64,000 bases of DNA from Pseudomonas oryzihabitans NBRC 102199 (GTDB lineage Bacteria > Pseudomonadota > Gammaproteobacteria > Pseudomonadales > Pseudomonadaceae), in the NCBI RefSeq assembly GCF_000730625.1, contig NZ_BBIT01000009.1, forward strand, positions 186,001-250,000, written 5' to 3'. Shown here in pieces: positions 20,111-28,582 of the stretch. The position numbers and the translations under genes were made by a program. Within the stretch, counting starts at the first letter, position 1; each line of letters opens with the position of its first letter. The notes under the pieces were generated by a model, which saw nothing but the letters and a program-made list of their open reading frames with translations, was not told the origin of the DNA and did not search any database.

Positions 20111-21175
20111 TCAGGACGACACCAGACCGGACTGGGCGGCGCCCAGCTTGGCCAGGGCCGCTTCGATCGCCGCCCAGGGCTGTTCCCTGGGCGCTAGCGA
20201 CGTGTCCATCCCGGCCTGGTGTGCGGTTCGCACCAGGGTGTTGAATTCGGCCGTCAGTGCCGCGGCCTGGGCCGTGTCGACAGCTCCGGAAAAGGCCGCG
20301 GGCGACAGCCAGAGGCGTTCCTGCAGGCGCTCGCCGACCTGACGGGCGAATTGCAGCCGCCGCTGCTGACCGATCGGCCCGGCTTTGGTGTCTTCCACCA
20401 GACCCAGCGACAGCGTCTTGTAGGCCGGCAGCCGATCGAGCAGCCCCTGCTGGGCCTGGACCGACCGCGGCCAGTCGACATGCAGCCCCTCTACCGGCAG
20501 ACCGGCAGCCAGCCCCAGGTTGTCGAGCAACTCGCCCTGACGCACACCCAGCAGCTTCTTCAGCGGTTCGCGTTGCAGCAGGTTGTAGGCCCTCTCGAAG
20601 GCGGTGCGCCAGGCCAGCGGCAGTTCCAGCGTCAGCAAAGGCTCATCGAGCTGGACCCATTCCACGCCCTGGGCGGCCAACCGCGCGAATATCTCGCCAT
20701 AGACCGGTAGCAGCGCTTCCAGCAATTCGAGGCGGTCGAAGGCCGGATCGAGCGAGCGACCGAGCCATAGATAGCTCAGGGGTCCGAGGATCACCGGCTT
20801 GGCCACCAGACCGAGCGCCTGGGCCTCGGCGACCTCGTCGAACAACTGCTCCCAGCCGATGGCAAAGGACTGGTCCGAGGTGAATACCGGGACCTGACAG
20901 GGACCGGCGAATAGATGATCGTCTGCCGCCTCAGTGCGAGCGGCGGCGCCGACCAGATACGAATGCGCCAGAACCCGATCGCCCCAGCCGAAGTCGCCTA
21001 CCGCGAGCCACTCACAACCCGCGGCCTGCTGGGCGCGCCAAGCCTGCTGACGCTGCTGGCGCCCCTGGGCGATCAGGGCGGTCCGGTCGCAATCGTCGAG
21101 AGACGCCAGCGTCGCCAGGGACGCGTCACCCTGTTGCGCGCGCCGCGCGGAACCCTGGGAATGAATCTTGACCAT
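20111..21175 (-). CDS. Orphan MetE N-terminal-domain protein
   Basis: This 354-residue protein resembles only the N-terminal half of cobalamin-independent methionine synthase. Clear matches are GCEWLAVGDFGWGDRVL, KPVILGPLSYLWLG, ARLAAQGVEWVQLDEP and LPVEGLHVDW. It lacks the whole C-terminal catalytic domain with the zinc-binding His and Cys residues, and the WFNTNYHY-type segment expected before VPVF is missing, so methionine synthase activity is unlikely. The ATG (21173-21175) has a GGAGG ribosome-binding site seven bases upstream. The frame is intact, which argues against a fresh pseudogene. Upstream lies a tandem operator-like repeat; downstream is a convergent amino-acid exporter. Function unknown; a regulatory or substrate-binding role is speculation. 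Confidence 0.75.
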   Translation of the reverse strand: MVKIHSQGSARRAQQGDASLATLASLDDCDRTALIAQGRQQRQQAWRAQQAAGCEWLAVGDFGWGDRVLAHSYLVGAAARTEAADDHLFAGPCQVPVFTSDQSFAIGWEQLFDEVAEAQALGLVAKPVILGPLSYLWLGRSLDPAFDRLELLEALLPVYGEIFARLAAQGVEWVQLDEPLLTLELPLAWRTAFERAYNLLQREPLKKLLGVRQGELLDNLGLAAGLPVEGLHVDWPRSVQAQQGLLDRLPAYKTLSLGLVEDTKAGPIGQQRRLQFARQVGERLQERLWLSPAAFSGAVDTAQAAALTAEFNTLVRTAHQAGMDTSLAPREQPWAAIEAALAKLGAAQSGLVSS

Positions 21176-21229
21176 TGCACACCTCCACCTGACAGGATGG
21201 AGATTGTCGTCGCGCATGAACCATGAAAC

Positions 21230-21263
21230 AAACTCAGGTTTCTTGTGATGAACTCAAGTTTCT
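21230..21263 (-). promoter_or_regulatory. Tandem operator-like repeats upstream of the MetE-like gene
   Basis: AACTCAGGTTTCT (21231-21243) and AACTCAAGTTTCT (21251-21263) match at 12 of 13 bases and start exactly 20 bases apart. Each contains a small palindrome: AAAC-TCAG-GTTT and AACT-CA-AGTT. They lie 56-88 bases upstream of the MetE-like start, in a 102-base gap. This is the layout of a regulator binding on one face of the helix; MetR is one candidate but its consensus is not met exactly. Confidence 0.45.
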
Positions 21264-21277
21264 CTCATACACCGCGA

Positions 21278-21778
21278 TCAGGGTTTGAAGCGCGCCATGC
21301 TGTAGGCGTTGACGAACACCCCATCGCGCAGGGCATAGCGACGCAGCAGCCCTTCCTCTTCGAAACCCAGCTTGCGATAGAGCGCCATGGCTGGCTCGTT
21401 GTCGCTGAAGACGGTCAACTCGACCCGATGCAGATTCATCCAGTTGTCGGCGAGGTCGAGCAGGGCCGTCAGCAGCTGGGTGCCTATGCCCTGCCCCTGG
21501 AAATCCCGGGCCACGCCCATGCCAAGGGCGCCACAGTGCTGGCGGCGAATGCGTTGCTGCTGTTCGAGACTGGCGCTGCCCACCACCCGCCCCTGCTGCA
21601 GGGCGACCAGTCCTATCCGCCCTTCGCGTTCGCCGCTCAGACGCTGCCGCCATTGTTCGGCGCTCTGATAGGGTAGCTGCAGCACCTGCCGCGCCACGGC
21701 CGGATCGCCATAGAGGGCAGCGAGGCCCTCGGCATGGCGGTCGGCATAGCGTTCCAGGTGGACGGTGGAACTGGACAT
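21278..21778 (-). CDS. GNAT-family N-acetyltransferase (YhhY-like)
   Basis: Acetyl-CoA-dependent acyltransferase of 166 residues from the ATG at 21776-21778. The acetyl-CoA loop is ARDFQGQGIGTQLL. The following HRVELTVFSDNEPAMALYRKLGF and the tail LRDGVFVNAYSMARF resemble E. coli YhhY, which acetylates some amino acids. That specificity is not demonstrable here. It lies 84 bases downstream of the TonB-dependent receptor gene on the same strand and could share its transcript. Confidence 0.85.
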   Translation of the reverse strand: MSSSTVHLERYADRHAEGLAALYGDPAVARQVLQLPYQSAEQWRQRLSGEREGRIGLVALQQGRVVGSASLEQQQRIRRQHCGALGMGVARDFQGQGIGTQLLTALLDLADNWMNLHRVELTVFSDNEPAMALYRKLGFEEEGLLRRYALRDGVFVNAYSMARFKP

Positions 21779-21862
21779 GGGCGGCACTCCTTGGCGGAAG
21801 TCCGCAGCTTCGCCCAGGTCCGGGGGTCCGGACAAGGGCGAAGCGCAGGCGTCACGCGCCGG

Positions 21863-24265
21863 TCACAGCGTCCACTTCAGGCTGAGCATGACATTGCGGG
21901 GATCGCCGTAGGTGCCACTCCCGGTACCTGTCGGGATGCCCTGCCAGTATTTCTCATCGAAGATGTTGTTGAAGTTGACCCGGCCATCCCAATGCTCGTT
22001 GAAGCGGTAGCCGGCCATCAGCCCCACCAGGGCATAGCTATCCTGCTTGGCTTCGCCGGTACCGACGCGCTGGAAGGTCTCGCTTTGGGCCTGCAGATCG
22101 CCACCGATACGCCAGTTGCTCAGGCTACCCGTGAGTTGATAACTGGTGGCGGCCTTGAACAGGTGCTTGGGCTGCTCGGGCGCGAAGCGGCGATCCTCGT
22201 AGGTGACATCCTTGGTGTATTGGCTAAGCACCAGGGTATAGGCCGCAGACGCCTGCCAGTTTGGCGTCAGTTGGCCGGAGATTTCCGCGTCGATACCGCG
22301 ACTGCGGACCTCGCCCGCCGCGCTGTAGCAGCTCTGGGCGGGATAGCCAGGGCAGAAGGTGGCCTGGTTGGCTGGCAGGTAGGCACGATTCTCCTGAATG
22401 GTGTCGAACAGCGCCACGGACGCGTTAAGCGCGCCATCGAAATAGGCGCCCTTGAGACCGATCTCGTAGCTTTTGCCAGTCATGGGCTCCAGGACCGAAC
22501 CTCCGGAGTTCTGCTCGCTTTGCGGCTTGAAGATCTCGGTATAGCTGGCATAGACCGAATAGGTGTCGTTCAGGTCGTAGATGATGCCGGCATAGGGCGT
22601 GACTTCGCGGGTGGCCTTGTAGTCGTTGTCGCTGTAAAGGTTGTCGAAGTCATACCAGCTGACTCGTCCCCCGACGATGACGTGCAGCGGATCTATGGGG
22701 TTGAAGCGCGCCGCCGCGTAGATCGCCTCTTCGGTCGTGGTGTTCTTGCTGGCATAGGGCGTCAGCGTGTCCTTGGCCGGTTTGGGGATGCTGCTGGGAC
22801 GGAAGTTGTAGATGTCCACCGGAGTGGCACCGGAATAGCCGCCACGCTGATAGAACTTATCCTGCCGCCGACTGATCCCGGCCATCAGTTCGTGCTCGCG
22901 ACCCATCAACTGGAAGGGACCACTGACCGAGGCATCGATGTTGAGCTGATCGGAATCGGTGCGATAGGCGCCGGAAGCGGTACCAAAGTCACTGACCGAA
23001 CTGTAGCTGAAGTCCGCGGCCGTCGACGTCAGGTAGTTGGAGTAGGTATCGGAATTGGCCCAGACCTGCTGCGCCGCCAGCTTGGCCTTCCAGCCGTTGT
23101 CGAAGGTGTGGGTGATGTCGGAGAACAGGGTGTAGTTGTCCTGATCCCAGTAGGCCCAGTCGCCGCTCAGGAAGGTGGAACGCGACAGGTGCAGGTTTTC
23201 GCCGTTGGGACCGCTGGGCAGGCTGCCCCAATCGGAGGTCTTGTCTTCACGCTGCTTGGACGCGCCGATGGTCCAGGTGGTGGCGTCGCTGAGATCCGCT
23301 TCGAGGACGCCATAGAAGGTCTGGCGCTTGCGCTCGCGCACGTCCTGGAAGCTGTTGCCGTCTTCGTAGGCGGCCACGGCGCGACCGCGCAGGGTGCCGG
23401 CTTCGTTGAGCTTGTTGGAGGCGTCGACCTCGGTACGGTAGCGGTCCCAGCTGCCGGCGCTGGTGGTGACGCTGACCTGAGGGAAGGCGGTCGGGCGCTT
23501 GCGAACCAGATTGAGGGTGGCCGAAGGATCGCCGGCGCCGGTCATCAGGCCGGTGGCGCCACGCACCACTTCCACCCGGTCGTAGATGGACAGGTCGGCC
23601 GAGGACAGACTGTCGAGGGTGAAGGTCCCGGCCGTGGTGGGTAGGCCGTCGTACATGACGTTGTCGATGCGGAAGCCGCGGGAGAGGAATTCCTGACGAT
23701 CACCCCCGAATTTGCGTAGCGTCACGCCCGGGGCGTAGCGGACCACATCGTTGAGATCTGTCATGCCCTGGTCTTCCATGCGCTGCCGGGTGATGACGCT
23801 CACCGACTGGGGCGTTTCGCGGATGGACAGCGGCAAGCCGGTGGAGGTGCTCATGGCGCCGGTGGTGTAGGAGCGGGTCCCTTCGGTGGTCGTCCGGCCC
23901 GTCAGGGAGCCATCGTCCGCGCTGATGGTGGTGGCATCCAGGGCCACGCTGCCGGCCGCCGCCTGGGTAGCCACCGGGGCAACGGTCGCGACCGAGCCGC
24001 TGACCGAGGCCGCCAGGCCGCTGCCCGCCAGCAGACGTTGCAGGGCGACATCCGGCTCCATCCGCCCCGCCAGTGCCGGCGCCCGCTTGCCCACCAGGGC
24101 GGCGGGATCGTAGTTCACCTGCAGGCCGCTGGCGCGCGCGAAGCTCTGCAAGGCATCGGCCAGCGGCTGCGCCGGTTGCGACAGCGCCACGGGAGCGGCC
24201 TGGGCGAGGGTCGCCACGCCCAGGGAAACGGAAAGCGCGATGAGGCGAAGGGAGAAGAGCTGCAT
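21863..24265 (-). CDS. TonB-dependent siderophore receptor with STN signalling domain
   Basis: Outer-membrane receptor of 800 residues. The signal peptide ends TLAQA (about residue 24). A secretin/TonB N-terminal (STN) domain follows (about 28-97; ADALQSFARASGLQVNYDP), then the plug (RETPQSVSVITRQRMEDQG and LNDVVRYAPG) and a 22-strand barrel ending DPRNVMLSLKWTL. The architecture is that of FpvA/FoxA-type transducing receptors, which signal to an anti-sigma/ECF pair, but no fecI/fecR-type pair is adjacent. A weak Fur-box-like sequence lies upstream, consistent with iron regulation. The siderophore is not predictable by eye. Confidence 0.93.
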   Translation of the reverse strand: MQLFSLRLIALSVSLGVATLAQAAPVALSQPAQPLADALQSFARASGLQVNYDPAALVGKRAPALAGRMEPDVALQRLLAGSGLAASVSGSVATVAPVATQAAAGSVALDATTISADDGSLTGRTTTEGTRSYTTGAMSTSTGLPLSIRETPQSVSVITRQRMEDQGMTDLNDVVRYAPGVTLRKFGGDRQEFLSRGFRIDNVMYDGLPTTAGTFTLDSLSSADLSIYDRVEVVRGATGLMTGAGDPSATLNLVRKRPTAFPQVSVTTSAGSWDRYRTEVDASNKLNEAGTLRGRAVAAYEDGNSFQDVRERKRQTFYGVLEADLSDATTWTIGASKQREDKTSDWGSLPSGPNGENLHLSRSTFLSGDWAYWDQDNYTLFSDITHTFDNGWKAKLAAQQVWANSDTYSNYLTSTAADFSYSSVSDFGTASGAYRTDSDQLNIDASVSGPFQLMGREHELMAGISRRQDKFYQRGGYSGATPVDIYNFRPSSIPKPAKDTLTPYASKNTTTEEAIYAAARFNPIDPLHVIVGGRVSWYDFDNLYSDNDYKATREVTPYAGIIYDLNDTYSVYASYTEIFKPQSEQNSGGSVLEPMTGKSYEIGLKGAYFDGALNASVALFDTIQENRAYLPANQATFCPGYPAQSCYSAAGEVRSRGIDAEISGQLTPNWQASAAYTLVLSQYTKDVTYEDRRFAPEQPKHLFKAATSYQLTGSLSNWRIGGDLQAQSETFQRVGTGEAKQDSYALVGLMAGYRFNEHWDGRVNFNNIFDEKYWQGIPTGTGSGTYGDPRNVMLSLKWTL

Positions 24266-24655
24266 GTCGTTGGTCGTCCTCTAGGGAAACACCGACCCGT
24301 CCGTACCCCACGTAAGGACTCGCTGGAGATTTTCCAGGGACCGGTATCCGATGCCGTCTTGCGCGGCGGAACGCAGGCTATGCAACCTGGATGCATCTGT
24401 AAATGCAAATTAATATCATAAGCGACCGCAAGTCGATGACTGTACTGCCCGAAGCTGTCAAGGACGGGGATTTCCAGACATCAGCCTTCCATCGCTCTGA
24501 TTCGGCAATTTTCGAGGGAATGTTTCAAGAAATGAGCGGCTGCCCTCCCCGCCTTGTGCAGCGGTAGGCAAACCAGCCGGATGACGAGCTGGATGCCGGC
24601 GAGAGGGAGAAGGCACCAGGAATCGAGGAGCGAGGCGGCAGGAAGGGGGACGGAT
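24266..24655. other. Gap between the TonB receptor and the CHASE2 gene
   Basis: This 390-base gap holds the leader and promoter region of the receptor gene on its left (AT-rich around 24395-24425, with the Fur-box-like site) and, on its right, the region downstream of the CHASE2/HD-GYP gene. I see no convincing gene, terminator with U-tract or repeat in 24424-24655. An 87-codon reading at 24481-24744 overlaps the CHASE2 gene and has no supporting features. Confidence 0.6.
24405..24423 (-). promoter_or_regulatory. Possible Fur box
   Basis: The 19 bases GCAAATTAATATCATAAGC agree with the GATAATGATAATCATTATC consensus at 12 positions by my count. The site lies about 140 bases upstream of the TonB-dependent receptor start in an AT-rich island. 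The match is moderate. Confidence 0.35.
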
Positions 24656-26653
24656 TCAAACCAGACGCCGGGTCCCTCCCACCCCTTCATCGTGAAAGCG
24701 CTGGGCGATGGCGCAGATCTGCGGTTCGATGGCCAGGAAGGCATCGAGCACCAGGGGATCGAAGGTGCTGCCGCGCATCTCGCGCATCATCTGCAGCGAG
24801 TCTTCGTGGCTGAACGGCTCCTTGTAGCAGCGCCGGCTGATCAGGGCGTCGTAGATATCGGCCACCGCCATGATCCGCCCCGCCAGCGGGATATCGGTAC
24901 CGGACAGTCCGTTGGGATAGCCGCTGCCATCCCACTTCTCGTGGTGGGTGCTGGCGATCTCGGCGGCCAGGGCGAGGAAGTTGTCATCCTCCAGGTGGCT
25001 GGCGGTGCTGAGGATGATCTGCCGACCGAATTCGGCATGCCGCTGCATCACCTGCATCTCCTCCGGCGTCAGCCGCCCGGGCTTGAGCAGGATGGCATCC
25101 GGCACCCCGACCTTGCCGATGTCGTGCAGGGGCGCGGACAGGAACAGCAGCTTGATGTAGTCCGGCGTGAGCAATTCCGGCGCCTGGCCGGCACGGCGCA
25201 GCTCCTCGGCGATGGCGCGAACATAGTGCTGGGTGCGCTTGATATGGGCGCCGGTCTCGGGATCCCGGGTTTCGGCCACCGCCGCCATGGACTCGATGGT
25301 GACCTGGCGCGAGCGTTCCAGTTGCCGGCGCCAGCGCTCTTCGTGCTGGCGCGCCAGCACGATCCGCGTGACCAGCGCCAGGGCCGTGAGCAGCCCTACC
25401 AGCACCAGGGGTGCGGCCAGCGGCAGGAAGATGTCATGGCGAACGAACAGCCAGGCGCCCAGCAGCTGCGGCAGGACGATCGACGCCGCCGCCAGGAGGA
25501 CGAAGCGCCGCTGGCTGCGGTTGAAGAAGAAGCCGGCTGACAGCAGCAGGCCGCCCAGCAGGCACAACGCCATTTGCAGCACACCGGAGAATTGCGGGAC
25601 CCGTACCAGGGCATCGTCCAGCAGGTCCTGGGTCAGGGCCGCCTGCAGCCTGACGCCGGAAAAGGTCTGTCCCAGCGCCGTGGCGTGCAGGTCGTTGAAG
25701 CCTGCGGCCGAGACGCCGACGAAGACCACCTTGCCCTTGAGCGTGGCCGGTGCCACCGCGCCGCTGAGCACCGCCAGGGCCGAGACCTCCGGATAGTGTT
25801 CGGCGGCGCTGTGCAGCCGCAGCAGCGCCTGGCCTTCGCGATCAAGCGGCAGGCGGTGCTCGCCAAGCCGCAGTATCGGACCCGCCAGGCTGGTCTCCAC
25901 CACGCCCTCGTTCAGCCCCAGGGCGCGCAGGGTGGCGGCCAGTGCCAGACTCGGATGGATGATGCCCTGATAGCTGAGCAGCAGCGGCACGCGCCGCAGG
26001 ATGCCGTCGCTGTCGCGCTGGCTGTTGATGAAGCCGCTGAAGCGCGTCTGGCTGGCGATGGGGGCCACACTGTCCAGCGCGCCGCTGGCCTTGGGCAGCC
26101 TGAGGGCGTCAAGGGCGCCGCTGAAGCCCACCCCTGGCCGCAGCGCGGCAGCGACGGGTTGCTGCAGATCGAGGAAAAAGAAATGGGCGCCGACGGCGCC
26201 CGTCTGCCCCATGACGTAACCGAGATAGCCGTCGTTGTCCTGCAACTCCGGCGGCACACCGGAAAAGCTCAGGTGCATGCCGAAGTCGTCCTGGAAACTC
26301 CGTTGCAGGGCCTTGAGCGAGGTACGGTCCGGCTCACTGAACAGGACGTCCACGGCGATCGCCGCCGGCTCGGCCTCGGCGATCCGGGAAAGCAGCTGGG
26401 CAACCCGATAGCGCGGCCAGGGCCACTGCCCCAGCGCCGCCAGGCTGGCCTCGTCGATGCTGACCACCTGGACGTCGCGGGCGTCCTCGTTGCTGGCCGC
26501 CAGCCGGCTGAGCTGGTCGTAGGCCAGGCGATCGAGGTACTGCAGTGGCGTCCATTGCAACAGCGCGGCGAGGCCGAAGGCCAGCGACAGGCCAAGGCTG
26601 ACCAGGAACATCCAGGGCGCGCGCCGGCGCAGCAGGGTCGCAACGGAGTTCAT
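24656..26653 (-). CDS. CHASE2 sensor protein with HD-GYP phosphodiesterase domain
   Basis: A 665-residue membrane sensor. One hydrophobic segment (about 14-32) leads into a periplasmic CHASE2 domain (to about 325, including VQVVSIDEASLAALGQWPWPR). Three membrane segments follow (about 345-425), then a cytoplasmic HD-GYP domain with His510-Asp511 in HDIGKVGVPD, His570-His571, and Gly578-Tyr-Pro580 in WDGSGYPNGL. All residues expected for metal binding and cyclic-di-GMP hydrolysis appear present. Its ATG lies 10 bases after the OmpA-like lipoprotein gene, so the three-gene set FecR-OmpA-CHASE2 is one operon. Extracytoplasmic control of c-di-GMP breakdown is inferred; the ligand is unknown. Confidence 0.9.
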   Translation of the reverse strand: MNSVATLLRRRAPWMFLVSLGLSLAFGLAALLQWTPLQYLDRLAYDQLSRLAASNEDARDVQVVSIDEASLAALGQWPWPRYRVAQLLSRIAEAEPAAIAVDVLFSEPDRTSLKALQRSFQDDFGMHLSFSGVPPELQDNDGYLGYVMGQTGAVGAHFFFLDLQQPVAAALRPGVGFSGALDALRLPKASGALDSVAPIASQTRFSGFINSQRDSDGILRRVPLLLSYQGIIHPSLALAATLRALGLNEGVVETSLAGPILRLGEHRLPLDREGQALLRLHSAAEHYPEVSALAVLSGAVAPATLKGKVVFVGVSAAGFNDLHATALGQTFSGVRLQAALTQDLLDDALVRVPQFSGVLQMALCLLGGLLLSAGFFFNRSQRRFVLLAAASIVLPQLLGAWLFVRHDIFLPLAAPLVLVGLLTALALVTRIVLARQHEERWRRQLERSRQVTIESMAAVAETRDPETGAHIKRTQHYVRAIAEELRRAGQAPELLTPDYIKLLFLSAPLHDIGKVGVPDAILLKPGRLTPEEMQVMQRHAEFGRQIILSTASHLEDDNFLALAAEIASTHHEKWDGSGYPNGLSGTDIPLAGRIMAVADIYDALISRRCYKEPFSHEDSLQMMREMRGSTFDPLVLDAFLAIEPQICAIAQRFHDEGVGGTRRLV

Positions 26654-26663
26654 GCCCGCGACC

Positions 26664-27296
26664 CTAGAGAATCAGGACTTCGACACGCCGATTGCGCGGC
26701 TCGGATTTACCGGGACGGGTCGGTACCAGGGGCACGGTATCGCCGAAGAATTCGATGTTGATGCGCAACTTGGGATCGAGTCGCTGCAGCAGACCAGCCA
26801 CCTTGCGGGCACGCTGCCCCGAGAGGTCGAGGTTGTAGGAAGGCGCACCCGAGCCGTCCGCATGGCCGAATACCGAAATCTCGGTGGGGATGCGCTGCCG
26901 TGCCGTTTCTAGCACCTCGGGCAGCAGCGCCTTGGACTGCGGCGTGAGCTCCATGCTGTCGGAGAGGAAATTGAGGATGAAGGTCTTGGGCGGCGACGGC
27001 TGCGCCGCCAGCACCTGTCGATGCTGCTGCTCGAAGAGGGGTTGGGCCACCGCCTGGGCCGCGGTCGGTGCCTGCCCCGGGCCGGCCACCGTGACCTCGG
27101 CGAACCCCTGGTCGATGGCCTGGCGGCCCGCCGGGCTGGTCACCGAGACGGCGCCGACATGCCCATCGGCGTCGGGCATCAGGATCACCCGCGTCTGCGG
27201 TGGTGGAGGGCTGGCACAGCCGCCCAGCAGCAGCGTGGACAGCAGCACGCTCAGCAGCAGACGACCAGGGGACGCGACAGCGATCAGGGCAGTCAT
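26664..27296 (-). CDS. OmpA-family peptidoglycan-associated lipoprotein
   Basis: A 210-residue lipoprotein. The signal sequence ends in the lipobox LLLGGC with the lipidated Cys27. A middle region of no known fold precedes a C-terminal OmpA domain (about 105-210) with SVFGHADGSG, LSGQRARKV and PRNRRVEVLIL, which would bind peptidoglycan. Its ATG overlaps the FecR-domain gene stop (ATGA), indicating translational coupling, and the CHASE2 gene starts ten bases after it. It probably works in the periplasm with these two partners. Confidence 0.9.
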   Translation of the reverse strand: MTALIAVASPGRLLLSVLLSTLLLGGCASPPPPQTRVILMPDADGHVGAVSVTSPAGRQAIDQGFAEVTVAGPGQAPTAAQAVAQPLFEQQHRQVLAAQPSPPKTFILNFLSDSMELTPQSKALLPEVLETARQRIPTEISVFGHADGSGAPSYNLDLSGQRARKVAGLLQRLDPKLRINIEFFGDTVPLVPTRPGKSEPRNRRVEVLIL

Positions 27297-27742
27297 TGGG
27301 CCTGGACCAGGAAGCGGGTGCCGCGCACGCCTATGGTGGCGGTCGGCGTCTCGATCTTGACCGTGTCGGGTGCGACCTTGCCGATCTTGCCGGACGAATA
27401 GATGGCGGAGCCCTTGGTCAGGTACAGCGAGAAACCGTATCGACTGCTCTTGGGTTCGAAGAGATAGTCACGCAATTGCACGTCAGCGCCGTTGCCCAGG
27501 GTGAGCAGGGTACCGTCGAGAAAGACGATGGCCGCGGTGGCGTCCGGGCCGGCCTGCAGGCGATCGGCCACCTGCAGGGTGGTACCGGCCTGGGCGTCCA
27601 GGCTGGCGGTCTGGCGCAGCACCTTGACGCTGCCCGAGACGCTCTTGATCAGGGCCACGTGCTCCTCTTCCGCGGCCGTGACCTGCGGAGATCCCAGCAG
27701 CTGCAGCCCGAGCAGCGCCAATGCGAACAGTGTTGTCTTCAT
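27293..27742 (-). CDS. Secreted FecR-domain protein
   Basis: A 149-residue exported protein. The ATG at 27740-27742 starts a clear signal peptide (MKTTLFALALLGLQLLG, cleaved after VTAA), whereas the longer frame upstream has none. The rest is a FecR-type domain: VSGSVKVLRQ, LQVADRLQAGPDATAAIVFLDG and the final TPTATIGVRGTRFLVQ. There is no membrane segment and no N-terminal anti-sigma domain, so this is the stand-alone periplasmic type. It is first in the operon with the OmpA lipoprotein and the CHASE2/HD-GYP sensor. Confidence 0.9.
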   Translation of the reverse strand: MKTTLFALALLGLQLLGSPQVTAAEEEHVALIKSVSGSVKVLRQTASLDAQAGTTLQVADRLQAGPDATAAIVFLDGTLLTLGNGADVQLRDYLFEPKSSRYGFSLYLTKGSAIYSSGKIGKVAPDTVKIETPTATIGVRGTRFLVQAQ

Positions 27743-28009
27743 GCTTTCCTGGTCCCTGGATGGAAAGGCGTGGCCGTCGCTGGGGCGACGGATTGCCGGC
27801 AGGACCTCGGATGGCATCTTGAAGGGGCCTGCTGCGCAGCGGTCAGGGCTCCAGACTCGTGAACCCAATCACCTTCTACCAGATAAACAAGCCAAGCGGC
27901 ACGCAAAGTAGTACGAATGGCACCTGGCCACTACCCATGCCATCACGACCCGGCGAGACGAACGGCACGGGCAGTGGTCTAGTGAGCATCTTTCCCAGGT
28001 AACCTTTTC

Positions 28010-28576
28010 ATGCAGATCATTCTGGTGCGTCACGGCAAACCCGACCTTTCCAGCAAGGCTCGCTGCACCCCGCGGGAGATGAAGGACTGGGTCGCGCGCT
28101 ACCAGAAAGCTCCGGTGCCCGCAGGCCTGGAGCCCGCGGAGACGCGGCGACTGGCCCAGGAAGCGGGCTATGTGGTGAGCAGCCCCCTGGGCCGCTGCGT
28201 GCGCTCGCTCGAGTACCTGCTGGGACGCTCCGGCAGCCCGGTCGATGACCGCTATGCCGAAGCCCATCTGCCCTATCTGGAACTGGATGCGCCGCGGCTG
28301 CCGGTCAAGGCCTGGCGCCTGTTGTTCAGATCCGCCTGGTTCCTGGGTTTCGCCGCCCACACCGAATCCATCGGCAGCTCCTCGGTGCGTGCCGGCCAGG
28401 CGGCCGATCGCCTCATCGAACTGGCCGAACGCCATGGTTCGGTGCTGCTGCTGGGGCACGGCATCATGAACGTGCTGATCGCCTGGCAGTTGCGCAAGCG
28501 TGGCTGGCGCGGGCCGCTGCATCTGCTGCTCAAGGACTACTGGAAGCCGAGTATCTATCGCAAGGAAAGGCGCTGA
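28010..28576 (+). CDS. Histidine phosphatase superfamily protein
   Basis: A 188-residue cytoplasmic protein of the phosphoglycerate-mutase-like histidine phosphatases. The catalytic RHG is at 7-9 (IILVRHGKPD), and the second histidine is in LLLGHGIMN near residue 145. Spacing and length fit the SixA/PhoE-like branch, but the long insert between the two motifs and the basic C-terminus make a specific substrate impossible to name. It stands alone, with the FecR operon diverging on its left and a convergent DUF1090 gene on its right. Confidence 0.85.
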   Translation: MQIILVRHGKPDLSSKARCTPREMKDWVARYQKAPVPAGLEPAETRRLAQEAGYVVSSPLGRCVRSLEYLLGRSGSPVDDRYAEAHLPYLELDAPRLPVKAWRLLFRSAWFLGFAAHTESIGSSSVRAGQAADRLIELAERHGSVLLLGHGIMNVLIAWQLRKRGWRGPLHLLLKDYWKPSIYRKERR

Positions 28577-28582
28577 GTTCGA

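Noticed and set aside
20111-21175. The MetE-like gene as a recent pseudogene or assembly frameshift of full metE
   Set aside because: The convergent exporter gene begins one base after its stop, leaving no room for a C-terminal half, and the frame is clean.
24481-24744. An 87-codon minus-strand frame after the CHASE2 gene
   Set aside because: It overlaps the end of the CHASE2 gene in another frame, lacks a ribosome-binding site and has no motif.
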